Shown here one piece after another: positions 44,968 to 54,903 of a DNA stretch of 64,000 nt (the stretch's first letter is position 1; the number at the start of each line of letters is the position of its first letter). Source of the DNA: Acidobacteriota bacterium. GTDB taxonomy: Bacteria > Acidobacteriota > Terriglobia > Bryobacterales > Bryobacteraceae. The translations under genes were made by a program, and so were the position numbers. The stretch lies in contig JAFKEE010000026.1 of NCBI GenBank assembly GCA_017307505.1, positions 1 to 64,000 on the forward strand, written 5' to 3'. The notes under the pieces were generated by a model, which was not told the origin of the DNA, did no database searches, and saw nothing but the letters and a program-made list of their open reading frames with translations.

Positions 44968-47283
44968 ATGGTAGGTCTCGTGATCGCACTCCCCGTGGAT
45001 GCGCTGATCCCCTCGATTCTCGAGTCGCTGTGCACCACCCCGAATCTCGTACTCGAAGCCCCGCCCGGCGCGGGTAAGACCACGCGCGTACCGGCGGCCC
45101 TGCTGGGCGCGATGAAGGGTCAGATCCTGGTGTTGGAGCCGCGCCGGCTGGCGGCCCGACTGGCGGCGCGGCGGGTCGCGTCTGAGTTGGGCGAGCAGCC
45201 CGGCCAGACCGTCGGGTATCAGGTGCGGTTTGAGCAGGTGGGCGGGCCGGCTACGCGGCTGCGGTTCCTCACTGAGGGTGTGCTGACCCGGCAGCTGTTG
45301 TCCGATCCGGACCTGAAGAATGTCGACGCGGTGATCCTGGATGAGTTCCATGAACGGCATCTGGAGGGGGATCTCGCACTGGCGCTGCTCCACCGGTTGC
45401 AGCAGTCGCGGCGGCCGGATCTGCGGCTGGTGGTGATGTCGGCAACGCTCCATGGCGAGCCCATCTCTGCGTTTCTGGGTGGATGTCCGGTGTTGCGCAG
45501 CGAAGGCCGGTTATTTGACCTGACCGTCGGGTATACGCCGCATTCCGCGGATTCGCTGGAGACCCAGGTGGCCGAGGCGGTGGAGTCGCTGGTGAAGGAG
45601 CAGGCGCAGGGCGACATCCTCGTGTTCCTGCCGGGCGCCGCCGAGATCCGGCGCTGCCAGCGCTCGCTGCAAAAGTTTGCGGAGCATCGCGGCGTGCTGG
45701 TTCTGCCGCTGTATGGGGACCTGACCCCGCAGGAGCAGGATCGCGCTGTCTCGCCCGCTGAACAGCGGAAGGTGATTCTGTCTACGAATGTGGCCGAGTC
45801 GTCCATTACGATCGAGGGCGTCCGGGCGGTCGTGGATTCGGGCCTGGCGCGGATCCCGAAAGACAATCCGTGGACCGGCCTGGCTCGCATCGAGATTCAA
45901 CGCGTGGCGCAGGCGTCCGCCGTCCAGCGGGCTGGACGCGCCGGGCGCACCGGGCCGGGGCGCGTCATCCGGCTCTATACCCAGGAAGACTTCCTGCGCC
46001 GTCCGGCCTACGACACGGCCGAGATCACGCGCCGGGAACTGGCCCAACTGTGCCTGGACCTGCATGCCGCGGGTTTGCGCAATCCCCTGGAACTGCCATG
46101 GTTGGACGCACCGCCTGAGACTGCACTGACCGCCGCCGAGGATCTGCTCCATCGTCTGGGTGCCCTGGACGCAAACGGAGCAATTACTCCGTTCGGGCGC
46201 CGGATTGCCGCACTGCCCTTGCATCCTCGATTGGCGGCGCTGGCGATCCACGGCGGCGCCGAGGGTTGTGCCGCTGCGGCCGGATTGGCTGCGGGGAACC
46301 GCCCGCAGGCGGCGCAGATCGAAGACCAGTTGGTGCGGCTGACTTCGCCGAAACGAAGCCATCCCGACCCGCTGCCTCAAGCGTACCTGCGCGCGTTTCC
46401 GGATCGTGTGGCCCGCCGTCGCAAGTCCAACGAATTGTTGCTTAGCGGCGGGGCCTCGGCCGTCCTGTTGAACGACAAGGGCGTCGAAACGGCGGAGTTT
46501 GTTGTTGCGGTCGACATTGAAGACCGGCCGGACCAGGGGTTGCCGATTGTGCGCCAGGCGTCCCCCATCCAGGCCGACTGGCTGCTGGACCTTTTCCCTG
46601 ACCGTGTCACTGCGCGCGAGACCGTCACCTGGAATCGTACGGCGGAACGGGTGGAGGCTGTCAGCGCACTGCTGTACGACAGCCTGGTGTTGGAGGAGTC
46701 GAGGGGGCAAACCACCGATTCTGAACAGGCGGCGGCCCTCCTGGCAGCGAAGGCGGTGGAAGCCGGAGTGCACCGGTTTGCCGCTGCGGAATCGATTCAG
46801 TTGTTGAGGAACCGGGCGGCGTTTGCCGGACTCCCCGATGTCGATCTGGAAGCCGCCCTCCGCACCCTGAGCCACGGCCTGAGTTCGTTTCGCGAACTGG
46901 AACAGATGACACGCGATGGCGGATTGGAGCGGGCGCTGGTGGACGGCCTTGGACCGAATGCGCAGCGCACGCTGGAACGGGCGGCACCCGAATCCATCAA
47001 ATTGCCATCGGGCCGCCGAGCCAAAGTGCAGTATGCGCCGGGCCAGGCGCCGTGGGTCGCGTCGCGGCTGCAGGACTTTTTCGGTATGGCAGAGTCGCCG
47101 CGGATCGGGGACGGAACGCCGCTGGTGGTTCATTTGTTGGCGCCGAACCGGCGGCCGGTCCAGATGACCCAGGATTTGGCGGGCTTCTGGGAGCGGTTGT
47201 ATCCTCAAGTGCGAAAAGAGCTGTCCCGACGATATCCCCGGCACTCCTGGCCGGAAAATCCGTATAATGTCTATAGAGATTAA
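44968..47283 (+). CDS. hrpB: ATP-dependent RNA helicase HrpB
   Basis: A 771-residue DEAH-type helicase. Walker A is APPGAGKTT (31-39), the DEAH box reads DEFH (125-128), followed by VMSATL, STNVAESSITI and [12 protein letters not shown]. The C-terminal region (for example LLYDSLVLEES and the final YPRHSWPENP) is specific to HrpB. The middle HA2-like part after AAGLAAGNRPQ is shorter than in the ~810-residue enterobacterial proteins. HrpB's cellular role is poorly known. A TATAAT at 47263-47268 near its end may drive the next gene. Confidence 0.94.
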   Translation: MVGLVIALPVDALIPSILESLCTTPNLVLEAPPGAGKTTRVPAALLGAMKGQILVLEPRRLAARLAARRVASELGEQPGQTVGYQVRFEQVGGPATRLRFLTEGVLTRQLLSDPDLKNVDAVILDEFHERHLEGDLALALLHRLQQSRRPDLRLVVMSATLHGEPISAFLGGCPVLRSEGRLFDLTVGYTPHSADSLETQVAEAVESLVKEQAQGDILVFLPGAAEIRRCQRSLQKFAEHRGVLVLPLYGDLTPQEQDRAVSPAEQRKVILSTNVAESSITIEGVRAVVDSGLARIPKDNPWTGLARIEIQRVAQASAVQRAGRAGRTGPGRVIRLYTQEDFLRRPAYDTAEITRRELAQLCLDLHAAGLRNPLELPWLDAPPETALTAAEDLLHRLGALDANGAITPFGRRIAALPLHPRLAALAIHGGAEGCAAAAGLAAGNRPQAAQIEDQLVRLTSPKRSHPDPLPQAYLRAFPDRVARRRKSNELLLSGGASAVLLNDKGVETAEFVVAVDIEDRPDQGLPIVRQASPIQADWLLDLFPDRVTARETVTWNRTAERVEAVSALLYDSLVLEESRGQTTDSEQAAALLAAKAVEAGVHRFAAAESIQLLRNRAAFAGLPDVDLEAALRTLSHGLSSFRELEQMTRDGGLERALVDGLGPNAQRTLERAAPESIKLPSGRRAKVQYAPGQAPWVASRLQDFFGMAESPRIGDGTPLVVHLLAPNRRPVQMTQDLAGFWERLYPQVRKELSRRYPRHSWPENPYNVYRD

Positions 47284-47286
47284 GTA

Positions 47287-48474
47287 ATGAGACTTCAGGC
47301 CCTTCTTTTTCTGTTGCCCGCGAGCTTGCTGGCGCAAGCGCCCCGAGGCATCTGGGACGCGGCGGTGACTTCGGAAGGGCAGCCTGTCGCCTTCCGTTTG
47401 GAGTTCTCGGGCAGTCCGTTGCGCGGCGCGATTCTGGACGGCGAGAAGCGGATCTGGTCGAGTTCCGGCACTTTCGCCAAGGGTGCGCTGGAACTGAAGT
47501 GGGACTACTTCGATGCGGTCCTCAAGGCGTCGATGGAGAATGGGGTGTTGAAGGGTGCCTATGTCCGCAGGAAGCGCATCGGGCCCGTGACCTTGCCGTT
47601 CACCGCCAAGCCGTTCCAATCGCCGTCGCCCAGCGCCGCGAAACCAGCGCAGTTTGCCGGCTTGTGGCGGCTGGAGACCGAGGCAAAGCAGGGCGTGCGG
47701 GTGATGGACGGGCGGTTCCGGCAGTCGGGCGACCAGGTGACGGGGACCATCCAGCGGATCGATGGAGACTTTGGGACGCTCAGCGGGCAGGTTGATGGGA
47801 ACCACCTGATCTTGACTCATTTCGATGGGATCCGGGCTACGCGTATCGAACTCGAGATGCAGGCCGATGGAACGCTGCGCGGGGTGACGACCGGCGGCCC
47901 GAAGTTCCGCGGCGTCCGTGCGGAGAAAGCCACTCAAATGGGGATCCCGGAACCGCCGGATCCAACCCGCTACATTGCAGTGAAGAATCCGGCGGAGCCG
48001 TTCGCGTTTCGATTTGACGACTTGGACGGCAAGCCGGTCTCGCTGGCCGACGCGAAGTTTCAGGGCAAAGCCGTGATTGTGACCATTACGGGCAGCTGGT
48101 GCCCGAACTGCCACGACGAGGCTCCGTTCTTACTTGAGCTTTATCGCAAGTATCAGGCGAAAGGGTTGGAAATAATCTCGTTAGGCTTTGAATACACAGG
48201 GGAAATCGAGCGCGACCGGGGCCAGTTGCGGGCCTTTGCGCGGCTGCTGCACATCCCCTGGACTGTGCTGCTGGCAGGCACTACCGAGGACGGTGAGGTG
48301 CAGCGCAAGCTGCCGCAACTGGCTAGCTTCGGCGCCTTCCCAACTACCCTGTTTCTTGGCCGGGACCACCGTGTCGAAGCGGTGCATGCCGGGTTTGCCG
48401 GGCCCGCCAATCCGGAGGAACACCGCAATCTGAAGGAAGAAACGGACTCGCTGGTCCAAAAACTTCTGAAATAA
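47287..48474 (+). CDS. Secreted TlpA-like thioredoxin-fold protein
   Basis: A 395-residue exported protein (signal LQALLFLLPASLLAQ). Residues ~20-215 are beta-rich and contain two similar lipocalin-like stretches (RGIWDAAVTSEGQPV and AGLWRLETEAKQGV). The C-terminal ~150 residues are a redoxin domain with the active site WCPNC (Cys272, Cys275) and cis-Pro region GAFPTTLFL. It probably works as a periplasmic thiol reductase. It starts 3 bp after hrpB; TATAAT (47263-47268) just upstream suggests its own promoter. Confidence 0.9.
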   Translation: MRLQALLFLLPASLLAQAPRGIWDAAVTSEGQPVAFRLEFSGSPLRGAILDGEKRIWSSSGTFAKGALELKWDYFDAVLKASMENGVLKGAYVRRKRIGPVTLPFTAKPFQSPSPSAAKPAQFAGLWRLETEAKQGVRVMDGRFRQSGDQVTGTIQRIDGDFGTLSGQVDGNHLILTHFDGIRATRIELEMQADGTLRGVTTGGPKFRGVRAEKATQMGIPEPPDPTRYIAVKNPAEPFAFRFDDLDGKPVSLADAKFQGKAVIVTITGSWCPNCHDEAPFLLELYRKYQAKGLEIISLGFEYTGEIERDRGQLRAFARLLHIPWTVLLAGTTEDGEVQRKLPQLASFGAFPTTLFLGRDHRVEAVHAGFAGPANPEEHRNLKEETDSLVQKLLK

Positions 48475-48511
48475 GACTAAAGAATCCCGGCTTGTCATCG
48501 ATTTGTAAGAC

Positions 48512-49933
48512 TTGGTACTCAACGCCAGAACTGCGACCTGTGTTTCCGCGGCTGAAGCGGCCCTGCAACTCCGGGCCGATCGCGACTTGGCTCGCCGCAG
48601 CCGGGTGTCGAGTGTGGGCCAGGTCTTCTGCGTGGCGCTGCTCAGCTTAGGCGGAGACTACTACCGCGATCTTCCCCTCCCATTCTCGCTGCTCGCTGTC
48701 TGGATGGTGCTCTTCACCCTGTTGCGCTTCCGGTTGACGCTCAGGATGCCGGACGGTATGGCCTTGAGCCGGGAATTCAAGCTTCTGCTCCACGCCAACG
48801 TGATTGGCACCGCGGTGGGTTGGGGTGCTTTCTTCGGCCTGGTGGTTTACCACTATCCGGTAGGCTCCTGGAACTCGAACTTCGCGCTGCTGCTGATGCT
48901 GGGGATCGGTTCGGGGTCCATTGCGACACTCATCTCGCACTACGATCTGCTGCGGCTGAATCTGCTGGTCTATTCGCTGCCAGTGATCGTGATGCTGGTT
49001 CTGGACTCCGGGCAGCGCGGGATCGTGCTGGCTTGCGGAATCTTTGCATACAGTCTCTTCATGATCTGGCAGGGCCGCAACCTGAACCACTGCTATTGGG
49101 CCGGGCTCCACGACCATGCCCTCATCCAGGTGAAGGTGGAGGAACTGGAGCAGGCACGGTTGGAGGCCGAACGGGCGAACCGGGCTAAGAGTGAGTTCCT
49201 GGCCAACATGAGCCACGAACTGCGGACGCCCATGAACGGCATTCTGGGCATGACCGGGCTGACTCTCGACACGGAGCTGACCGCGGATCAACGCGACTAC
49301 CTGGAGATGGTGCAGACCTCGGGCAACGCACTGCTGAGGCTGCTCAACGAAGTGCTGGATCTCTCAAGGATTGAGGCCGGGCACCTGGAGTTGTTCGAGG
49401 AGCCGTTCGACCTGCACCTGGTGCTGGACGATGTCCGCCGCATGTTTGCGGTACAGGTGCATCAGCGTGGCCTCGAGTTCAGCTTCAAAACCGCGCCCGA
49501 TGTGCCGCGCATGGTCGTGGGCGATGCGGGGCGGCTCCGCCAGGTGCTGATCAACCTGGTCGGAAATGCGACAAAGTTCACCACGCAGGGCGGAATCTAT
49601 GTGGAAGCATCGAGGAGCGGGACCGCGGATCCGGCCGATCACGGAGTAGCCGTGGTGCAGTTTGCCGTGCGGGACACCGGCCTGGGCATCCCGCCGGAGA
49701 TGCAGGACGCGGTATTCCATTCCTTCGTGCAGGTGGATGGATCTCTGCGAAGGCAGCATGGAGGGGCGGGCCTGGGCCTGGCCATCTGTTCCAAGCTCGT
49801 GGACCTGATGGGCGGCACGATCACTCTGGAATCCACCCCACAATCGGGCTCGACTTTCCGCTTCAGCGCCAGGCTGCGGCTGGCCGCCAGTTGCATGGAA
49901 GACCCCGGCGCCCGCCTGCCCATCTCCGCCTGA
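48512..49933 (+). CDS. Membrane sensor histidine kinase
   Basis: A 473-residue kinase. Residues ~35-190 hold six or so TM helices of an integral membrane sensor (for example [20 protein letters not shown] and [17 protein letters not shown]). A short coiled coil leads to the dimerisation domain with His235 ([18 protein letters not shown]). The ATPase has [24 protein letters not shown] and GGAGLGLAI. It has no receiver, although the H-box is of the type common in hybrid kinases. The start is the TTG at 48512; no ATG is available before the first TM. No regulator is adjacent. Confidence 0.87.
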   Translation: MVLNARTATCVSAAEAALQLRADRDLARRSRVSSVGQVFCVALLSLGGDYYRDLPLPFSLLAVWMVLFTLLRFRLTLRMPDGMALSREFKLLLHANVIGTAVGWGAFFGLVVYHYPVGSWNSNFALLLMLGIGSGSIATLISHYDLLRLNLLVYSLPVIVMLVLDSGQRGIVLACGIFAYSLFMIWQGRNLNHCYWAGLHDHALIQVKVEELEQARLEAERANRAKSEFLANMSHELRTPMNGILGMTGLTLDTELTADQRDYLEMVQTSGNALLRLLNEVLDLSRIEAGHLELFEEPFDLHLVLDDVRRMFAVQVHQRGLEFSFKTAPDVPRMVVGDAGRLRQVLINLVGNATKFTTQGGIYVEASRSGTADPADHGVAVVQFAVRDTGLGIPPEMQDAVFHSFVQVDGSLRRQHGGAGLGLAICSKLVDLMGGTITLESTPQSGSTFRFSARLRLAASCMEDPGARLPISA

Positions 49934-49972
49934 TGGATCCTCCCCGGTTTCCCCTCTTCCGGCTGTGCCCGA

Positions 49973-51181
49973 TCACCTGGCCTGTGCGGCTACGGGCAGT
50001 GCCGCCGTGCGTTGGGCCGCGGGGGCCAGCGGAGGCAGTCCGTTCTCGGGGGCGTTCAAATAGAACAGCGCCACCGCACTGACATCCTGCCGCTGGTACA
50101 TATTCACCCAACTGTCGGCGGGAGCCGGATCGGCGGCGAGGCTGTAGCCGGCGGGTTTGTCCATGAGCGGCACCAATTTACCCGCGACATCCATGCTCAC
50201 CGGGCGGACAGGCGCTCCGCCTTCGAGCAGTTTCACCACGTTGGCCTTGCTGTCTCCGCCCATCTGCTGGAGTGTGACGCGGAGGCCGGTGTGGAAGTAG
50301 ACCGGGTCTGGGACATGGTAGCGGTAGAAGGCGTACTGGCGAGTTTCCTTGTCGCCCACCGTGCTGCCCATGAAGCGGGTCTGGTAGAGGCCCTGGCCCC
50401 AGCCGGTACCGATGTAGTCTTCCGTCCCGGTTCCGGCAATTGTCGGATGCGCCATATCGCCGTCGAGGAACATCTTGACCTCACCCTCGCCCCACCAGCC
50501 GGTGATGCCGGGCGCGGCGATGACCCCGACGTGCGTACCGAGGAACCGGCCCTCGCCATTCACCTGAGGCAGAATCTCAAAGTCGCGGCCGAGTTCGGTG
50601 GGCTGTTCGCGGCGCCAGATGGCGTGGAAGTAGAGGGCCTCGGGATCGGGTTTCGCAGTGGAGAGGATGTCGACGTCGTAGAAGAGGTGTTTCACCAGGT
50701 GGCCCGATTCGTTGGTGAGCGTGATGCGGGCCGCAGTGCGGAACGGCATGGGAATGTAGCAGTTGAAGGAGCGGCCTTCCGGGTTGACGAAGAACTCGTT
50801 CTCCAGCTTGATGGCCCGGCCGTGGATTGCACCGAAGAAGTCGCCGAAGGGGACGGAGACGGCCGGAGTCTTTGCGCCGTCCCAATACATGTCAAGCTTC
50901 AGGCCGCGCAGGGTAGCGGGATCGCGATCGGAGATTGTGATCCAGATGCGGCGGACGCTGCCGCTGCCGTGGACGTCCAGCAAGGTCTTGGTTTCTCTGG
51001 CGGCCAGGGGTTCGAAGGGATGGCCCTTGGCACCCTTGTTCTCCAGCGCGGCCTGGCCCTTGGCCGCCTTGGGATTCTCGAATGTCGCCCAGCGGGTTTG
51101 CGAGTCCGGCTGACGGCGGTAGAGTTCCTGGGCGGAGCAGGTGAACGCGAGAGCGATCAGGACGGCGGCAAGGGTCTTCAT
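49973..51181 (-). CDS. Secreted DUF2961 / GH172-type protein
   Basis: A 402-residue exported protein (signal LAAVLIALAFTCSAQ) of the DUF2961 family. Members of GH172 act on fructofuranosides or arabinofuranosides. Conserved acids lie in WWGEGEVKMFLDGD (Glu232, Glu234) and AGTGTEDYIGTGWG (Glu254), where the catalytic glutamates of the family are found. The N-terminal part (SGSVRRIWITI) is the first jelly-roll. Substrate is unknown; furanoside-containing polysaccharides are likely. It is convergent with the kinase at 48512. Confidence 0.9.
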   Translation of the reverse strand: MKTLAAVLIALAFTCSAQELYRRQPDSQTRWATFENPKAAKGQAALENKGAKGHPFEPLAARETKTLLDVHGSGSVRRIWITISDRDPATLRGLKLDMYWDGAKTPAVSVPFGDFFGAIHGRAIKLENEFFVNPEGRSFNCYIPMPFRTAARITLTNESGHLVKHLFYDVDILSTAKPDPEALYFHAIWRREQPTELGRDFEILPQVNGEGRFLGTHVGVIAAPGITGWWGEGEVKMFLDGDMAHPTIAGTGTEDYIGTGWGQGLYQTRFMGSTVGDKETRQYAFYRYHVPDPVYFHTGLRVTLQQMGGDSKANVVKLLEGGAPVRPVSMDVAGKLVPLMDKPAGYSLAADPAPADSWVNMYQRQDVSAVALFYLNAPENGLPPLAPAAQRTAALPVAAQAR

Positions 51182-51281
51182 GAGAAGGCAAGTCTATCAC
51201 CGCCATTTGCGCCGCGGCCGCAGGAGCAGGATGCCGGCAAGTCCTGAATCGCCGCGCCGTTCCGGATAATCCTAGCTAACT

Positions 51282-51686
51282 GTGAATCCCAGACCACTCC
51301 TGCACCTGGAAGGGGCCGCCGTTCTGGTTTTCAGCCTTTGCGCCTATCACTGGCAGCATGGGAGCTGGAGCCTGTTCGCGCTTCTCCTGCTTGCTCCAGA
51401 TCTTTCGATGCTCGGCTACCTGGTGAACGTCCGAGCGGGAGCCCAACTCTACAATGCGGTCCACACCTATGTGGGCCCTCTGTTGCTGGCGCTCTACTCC
51501 ATGGGGGCTAGCCATCCGGTGCTCTTACCTCTCACGCTCATCTGGTTTGCGCATATTGGCATGGATCGCATGCTGGGCTACGGCCTGAAGTACCCGACCC
51601 ATTTCAAGGACACGCACCTCAGCCCGGAGCGGCATGGTATCCGACTGGCGGAAGCGGCTCCTCACGTTGTTGCAAAGACGGAGTAG
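51282..51686 (+). CDS. DUF4260 small membrane protein
   Basis: A 134-residue protein with four TM helices, starting at GTG. LLHLEGAAVLVFSLCAYHWQ, PDLSMLGYLVNVRAGAQLYN and HIGMDRMLGYGLKYPTHFKD are typical of the DUF4260 family, whose function is unknown. The His and Asp residues in the helices are conserved in the family. Its last 25 bp overlap the end of the convergent GNAT gene. Confidence 0.9.
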   Translation: MNPRPLLHLEGAAVLVFSLCAYHWQHGSWSLFALLLLAPDLSMLGYLVNVRAGAQLYNAVHTYVGPLLLALYSMGASHPVLLPLTLIWFAHIGMDRMLGYGLKYPTHFKDTHLSPERHGIRLAEAAPHVVAKTE

Positions 51687-52432
51687 CGGGTGGTGCGGCG
51701 GAAGCCGAGGCGGCGGTAGAGGTCGAGTCCGGCCGGCGACGACTGCAGGACCAGCGGGCCGCGGACACCGCGCTGCCGCAGGTCGCCGACGGCGTGGCGC
51801 ATGATGGCTTCGCCCATGCCGCGCCCGCGCCAGGGCGGCAGAGTGGCCACCGAGTAGATGCCTAGCGCTCCAGCAGCCTCAATGACAGCGGTGCTCGTGA
51901 CGGCATAGCCATCGAAATAGCCGAGCCAGATCTCGAGCGGCGCATGCCAGGGCTCATTGGATTCATAGATCCGTTGGGCGATGGCCGTCGGGATGTGGAA
52001 GCACTGCGAGACGACACGGGAGAAGTCGGAGCGTGTGGTGCGATCCTCGACCCTGCGGTACTCCAGTTGGGGCAGTTCGCGGCGCGGCGCGACCATCTCC
52101 TCCGTCTCCATGCCGGGCGATTCGGCGATGCAGACGAGGCCGGCGTTTTCGAAGATTTTCAGAATACGGCGGGCCGTGCGGGCACCAAGGAAGTCCTCGC
52201 AGACCCAGAACGACCACTGGCGCTGTTTGGCCGCGTAATGGGCATCGGCAATGCGGATGCGGCGCTCCATCTCGCCTTCGAGATCGGAAACGGGATCGGT
52301 CAGTAGCGCGATATTGAAGACGGAGTAAGTGACGGGGGACGTGATGAGTTTCACGCCGCCGCGCATCTCCCACGGGCCATAGAAAGAGAGAGAGGCGGAC
52401 AGGTTGCCCGCGTTACGTTCCCAGCCTCTCAT
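51662..52432 (-). CDS. GNAT-family acetyltransferase
   Basis: A 256-residue protein with an N-terminal ~120-residue extension (MRGWERNAGNLSASLSFYGP) and a C-terminal GNAT domain with the acetyl-CoA loop LPPWRGRGMGEAIM and the end LYRRLGFRRTTRY. I start at the ATG at 52432, which overlaps the priA stop by 4 bp (ATGA); the longer frame lies inside priA. The acceptor substrate is unknown. Translational coupling to priA does not by itself imply a role in replication restart. Confidence 0.9.
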   Translation of the reverse strand: MRGWERNAGNLSASLSFYGPWEMRGGVKLITSPVTYSVFNIALLTDPVSDLEGEMERRIRIADAHYAAKQRQWSFWVCEDFLGARTARRILKIFENAGLVCIAESPGMETEEMVAPRRELPQLEYRRVEDRTTRSDFSRVVSQCFHIPTAIAQRIYESNEPWHAPLEIWLGYFDGYAVTSTAVIEAAGALGIYSVATLPPWRGRGMGEAIMRHAVGDLRQRGVRGPLVLQSSPAGLDLYRRLGFRRTTRYSVFATT

Positions 52433-54849
52433 AGAAGACTCATCGGGTCGACATCCACCACTAGCGCTGTCGCCGGCCACTTGTCGTCCAGGGCGTGCTG
52501 GCGCAGCCGTTTCAGCAGTTCATTCAGTTTGGGGCGGGAGATGGCTTTGATCAAGGTCTGATAGCGGAATTCGTTCTTGAGGCGCGACACGGGGGCTTCC
52601 GCCGGACCCAGAACCTTGATCCCCTCCTCCGGAGTGCCGAGCAGATGGGCGATCTGGCCGCTCATACGCAGTGCGTCCTCCTGCTTTTCCGCCCGCACGA
52701 CGATATTGGCCATGGCGCAGAAAGGAGGGTAGCGCATGAGGCGGCGGAACTGCAGCTCTTTCTCGTAGAACTTGCCGAAGTCCTGGTCGGCCGCACAGCG
52801 GATGGCGTAGTGGTCCGGGTTGATGGTCTGGATCAGCACGGTGCCGGGTAGGGAGTGGCGCCCGGCTCGGCCGGCGACCTGGGTGAGAAGTTGGAAGGCC
52901 CGCTCGGCGGAGCGGAAGTCGGGCATGGCCAGGCCAATATCGCCGGACACCACACCCACGAGCGTGACGTTCGGGATGTCGTGACCCTTGGCAATCATTT
53001 GTGTCCCGACGAGGATATCGTAGTTGCCCTCCCGAAATCCGCCGAGGATCTGTTCGTAGCGATTCTTGCCGGTGACGGTGTCGCGGTCGAGCCTCGCGAT
53101 GCGGGCACGAGGCAGGTGGCGATGAAGCTCGTCCTCGACTTTTTCGCTGCCGCTGCCCAGGAAGTAGATGTGCTCGCTGCCGCAGTGGGGGCAGACCTGC
53201 GGCACGCGCTGGGCGAAGTTGCAGTAGTGACACAGCAGGCGGTTGTCGCGGCGGTGAAACGTGAGGGCGACGGCGCAGTTGACGCACTGGATGCGCTCGC
53301 CGCACGAGCGGCAGGCGACCGAGGCGGAGAAGCCGCGCCGGTTCATCAGCAGGACCGTCTGCTCTCCGCTCTCGATCTTGGCGCCGATGGCTTCGATCAG
53401 TCTGCGGGAGAACAGGGCGTTCTGGCGGGTCTCCAGAAACTCCTCGCGCATGTCGATGAGTTCGACCGATGGCATGGGCCGGTCGCCGACGCGGGTGGGT
53501 AATTCCAGCAGGCGGCTCTTGCCGCGCTCGACGTTGTAGCGGCTTTCCAGGCTGGGGGTGGCTGAGCCGAGCACCACCACGGCCTTGGCTTCGCGGGCTC
53601 GGACAATGGCGACGTCGCGGCCGTTGTAGCGAGGGGTCTCTTCCTGTTTGTAGCTCTGGTCGTGTTCTTCGTCGACGATGATGAGGCCCAGGTCCGCCAC
53701 CGGGGCAAAGACGGCGGAGCGGGTGCCCACGCCGACCTTGGCGATCCCGCTGCGCAGGCGGCGCCACTGCTCGGCGCGCTCACTGTCATTAAAGGCGGAG
53801 TGGAGGATGGCGACCTGATCGCCGAATCGGGCGTGGAACTGCCCGGCCATGGCGGGGGTGAGGGCGATTTCGGGGACGAGGAGGAGGGCTCCGCGATCGA
53901 GCTGGAGGGCGGCTTCGATGGCGCTGAGGTAGACCTCGGTTTTGCCGGAGCCGGTAACGCCGCGCAGCAGGAAGGTCTGGTAGTGACGGGCGTCCAGGGC
54001 CTTGCGGATCTCGTCGTAGGCGGCCTGCTGCTCGGGGTTCAGGTCGTGGCGGGGCCGGGCCCAGGCGGTGTCGGCGGCCAAGGCTTCCGGCTTGAGAATC
54101 AACAGGTTGCGCCGGGCCATGGCACGTGCGGCCTGGGAGGCGCCCTTGACCAGGAGTTCCAGTTCCTCGAGATTGTGGGTGCCGGGGTGGAGTTCGAGAT
54201 AGGCGACGAGTTCGCGTTCCGACTTGGTGAGTTTGACCTCGGCCGGGCGTCCCTGGAATTCGACGCGCAGGCGGGCGGCGGGCGCGCGCATGGGGTCGCG
54301 CTCGGCCAGGTTCTGCTCCAGTTCGATCAGCCCTTTCTTTTCCAGGCTTTTCAGGAGTTTTTTGGCGCCGGGAAACTTGCGTTCGAGGGTGGTTTCGGAG
54401 AGGGCGCGTTGTTCGAGAAGGCGCAGCAGGTCGACGGCGGTGTCGTTGCCGGGTTCGCCGATGAGGAGTTGCCGGATGACGGAATGGCCCTTGTCGGTGA
54501 GGGCCCAGACGCGGGTGCGGCGCACCTCACCGGTGAGCGGAGCCATGCTGCGCAGGACTTCGCCCAGGGGGGCGCAGTAATAGTCGGCCACCCACCGGCC
54601 GAGGGCCAGAAGTTTTTCTTCCAGAACGGGTTCCGCGTCGAGGAGGCGCAGCGCTTCCTTGGCGGGGACGGAGGGCGGGTCGTTATGAGCGCGCAGGATG
54701 ACGCCGGTGAGCTTGCGGGGGCCGAAGGGCACGATGATGCGGCATCCTGGCGCGACGCGGTGGCGCAGGGTCTCCGGCAAACGATAGGTAAAAGGCCGAT
54801 CGATAGGAACGGGCAGGCTGACGTCGATGTATTCAAAAAAGGTCGGCAC
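52429..54849 (-). CDS. priA: Primosomal helicase PriA
   Basis: An 806-residue replication-restart helicase. The N-terminal 3'-end-binding domain starts at YIDVSLPVPIDRPFTYRLP; a winged-helix region follows. Walker A is GVTGSGKT at 297-304, the Walker B box reads DEEHDQSYKQ, then LGSATPSLES. The zinc cluster has CRSCGERIQCVNC, CHYC and CPHCGS, inserted in helicase domain 2. GTQMIAKGHDIPNVTLVG and QVAGRAGR complete the motor. Length is slightly above E. coli PriA (732). Confidence 0.96.
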   Translation of the reverse strand: MPTFFEYIDVSLPVPIDRPFTYRLPETLRHRVAPGCRIIVPFGPRKLTGVILRAHNDPPSVPAKEALRLLDAEPVLEEKLLALGRWVADYYCAPLGEVLRSMAPLTGEVRRTRVWALTDKGHSVIRQLLIGEPGNDTAVDLLRLLEQRALSETTLERKFPGAKKLLKSLEKKGLIELEQNLAERDPMRAPAARLRVEFQGRPAEVKLTKSERELVAYLELHPGTHNLEELELLVKGASQAARAMARRNLLILKPEALAADTAWARPRHDLNPEQQAAYDEIRKALDARHYQTFLLRGVTGSGKTEVYLSAIEAALQLDRGALLLVPEIALTPAMAGQFHARFGDQVAILHSAFNDSERAEQWRRLRSGIAKVGVGTRSAVFAPVADLGLIIVDEEHDQSYKQEETPRYNGRDVAIVRAREAKAVVVLGSATPSLESRYNVERGKSRLLELPTRVGDRPMPSVELIDMREEFLETRQNALFSRRLIEAIGAKIESGEQTVLLMNRRGFSASVACRSCGERIQCVNCAVALTFHRRDNRLLCHYCNFAQRVPQVCPHCGSEHIYFLGSGSEKVEDELHRHLPRARIARLDRDTVTGKNRYEQILGGFREGNYDILVGTQMIAKGHDIPNVTLVGVVSGDIGLAMPDFRSAERAFQLLTQVAGRAGRHSLPGTVLIQTINPDHYAIRCAADQDFGKFYEKELQFRRLMRYPPFCAMANIVVRAEKQEDALRMSGQIAHLLGTPEEGIKVLGPAEAPVSRLKNEFRYQTLIKAISRPKLNELLKRLRQHALDDKWPATALVVDVDPMSLL

Positions 54850-54860
54850 TCAGGTAACCT

Positions 54861-54888
54861 TTGACACGGGCAACGGCTCTTTCATTGT
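54861..54888 (+). promoter_or_regulatory. Candidate promoter of the small secreted protein
   Basis: A consensus -35 TTGACA (54861-54866) is followed after 16 bp by the weak -10 CATTGT (54883-54888). The ATG at 54904 has AGGAG 7 nt upstream, which would give a very short leader. Confidence 0.45.
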
Positions 54889-54903
54889 TGCAGGAGCTGT
54901 TCC

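Noticed and set aside
45511-48114. 867-codon open frame on the minus strand, antisense to hrpB and the TlpA-like gene
   Set aside because: It spans two well-supported genes on the other strand, has no recognisable domain, and its composition is the arginine/glutamine/histidine-rich pattern expected from reading GC-rich DNA backwards.
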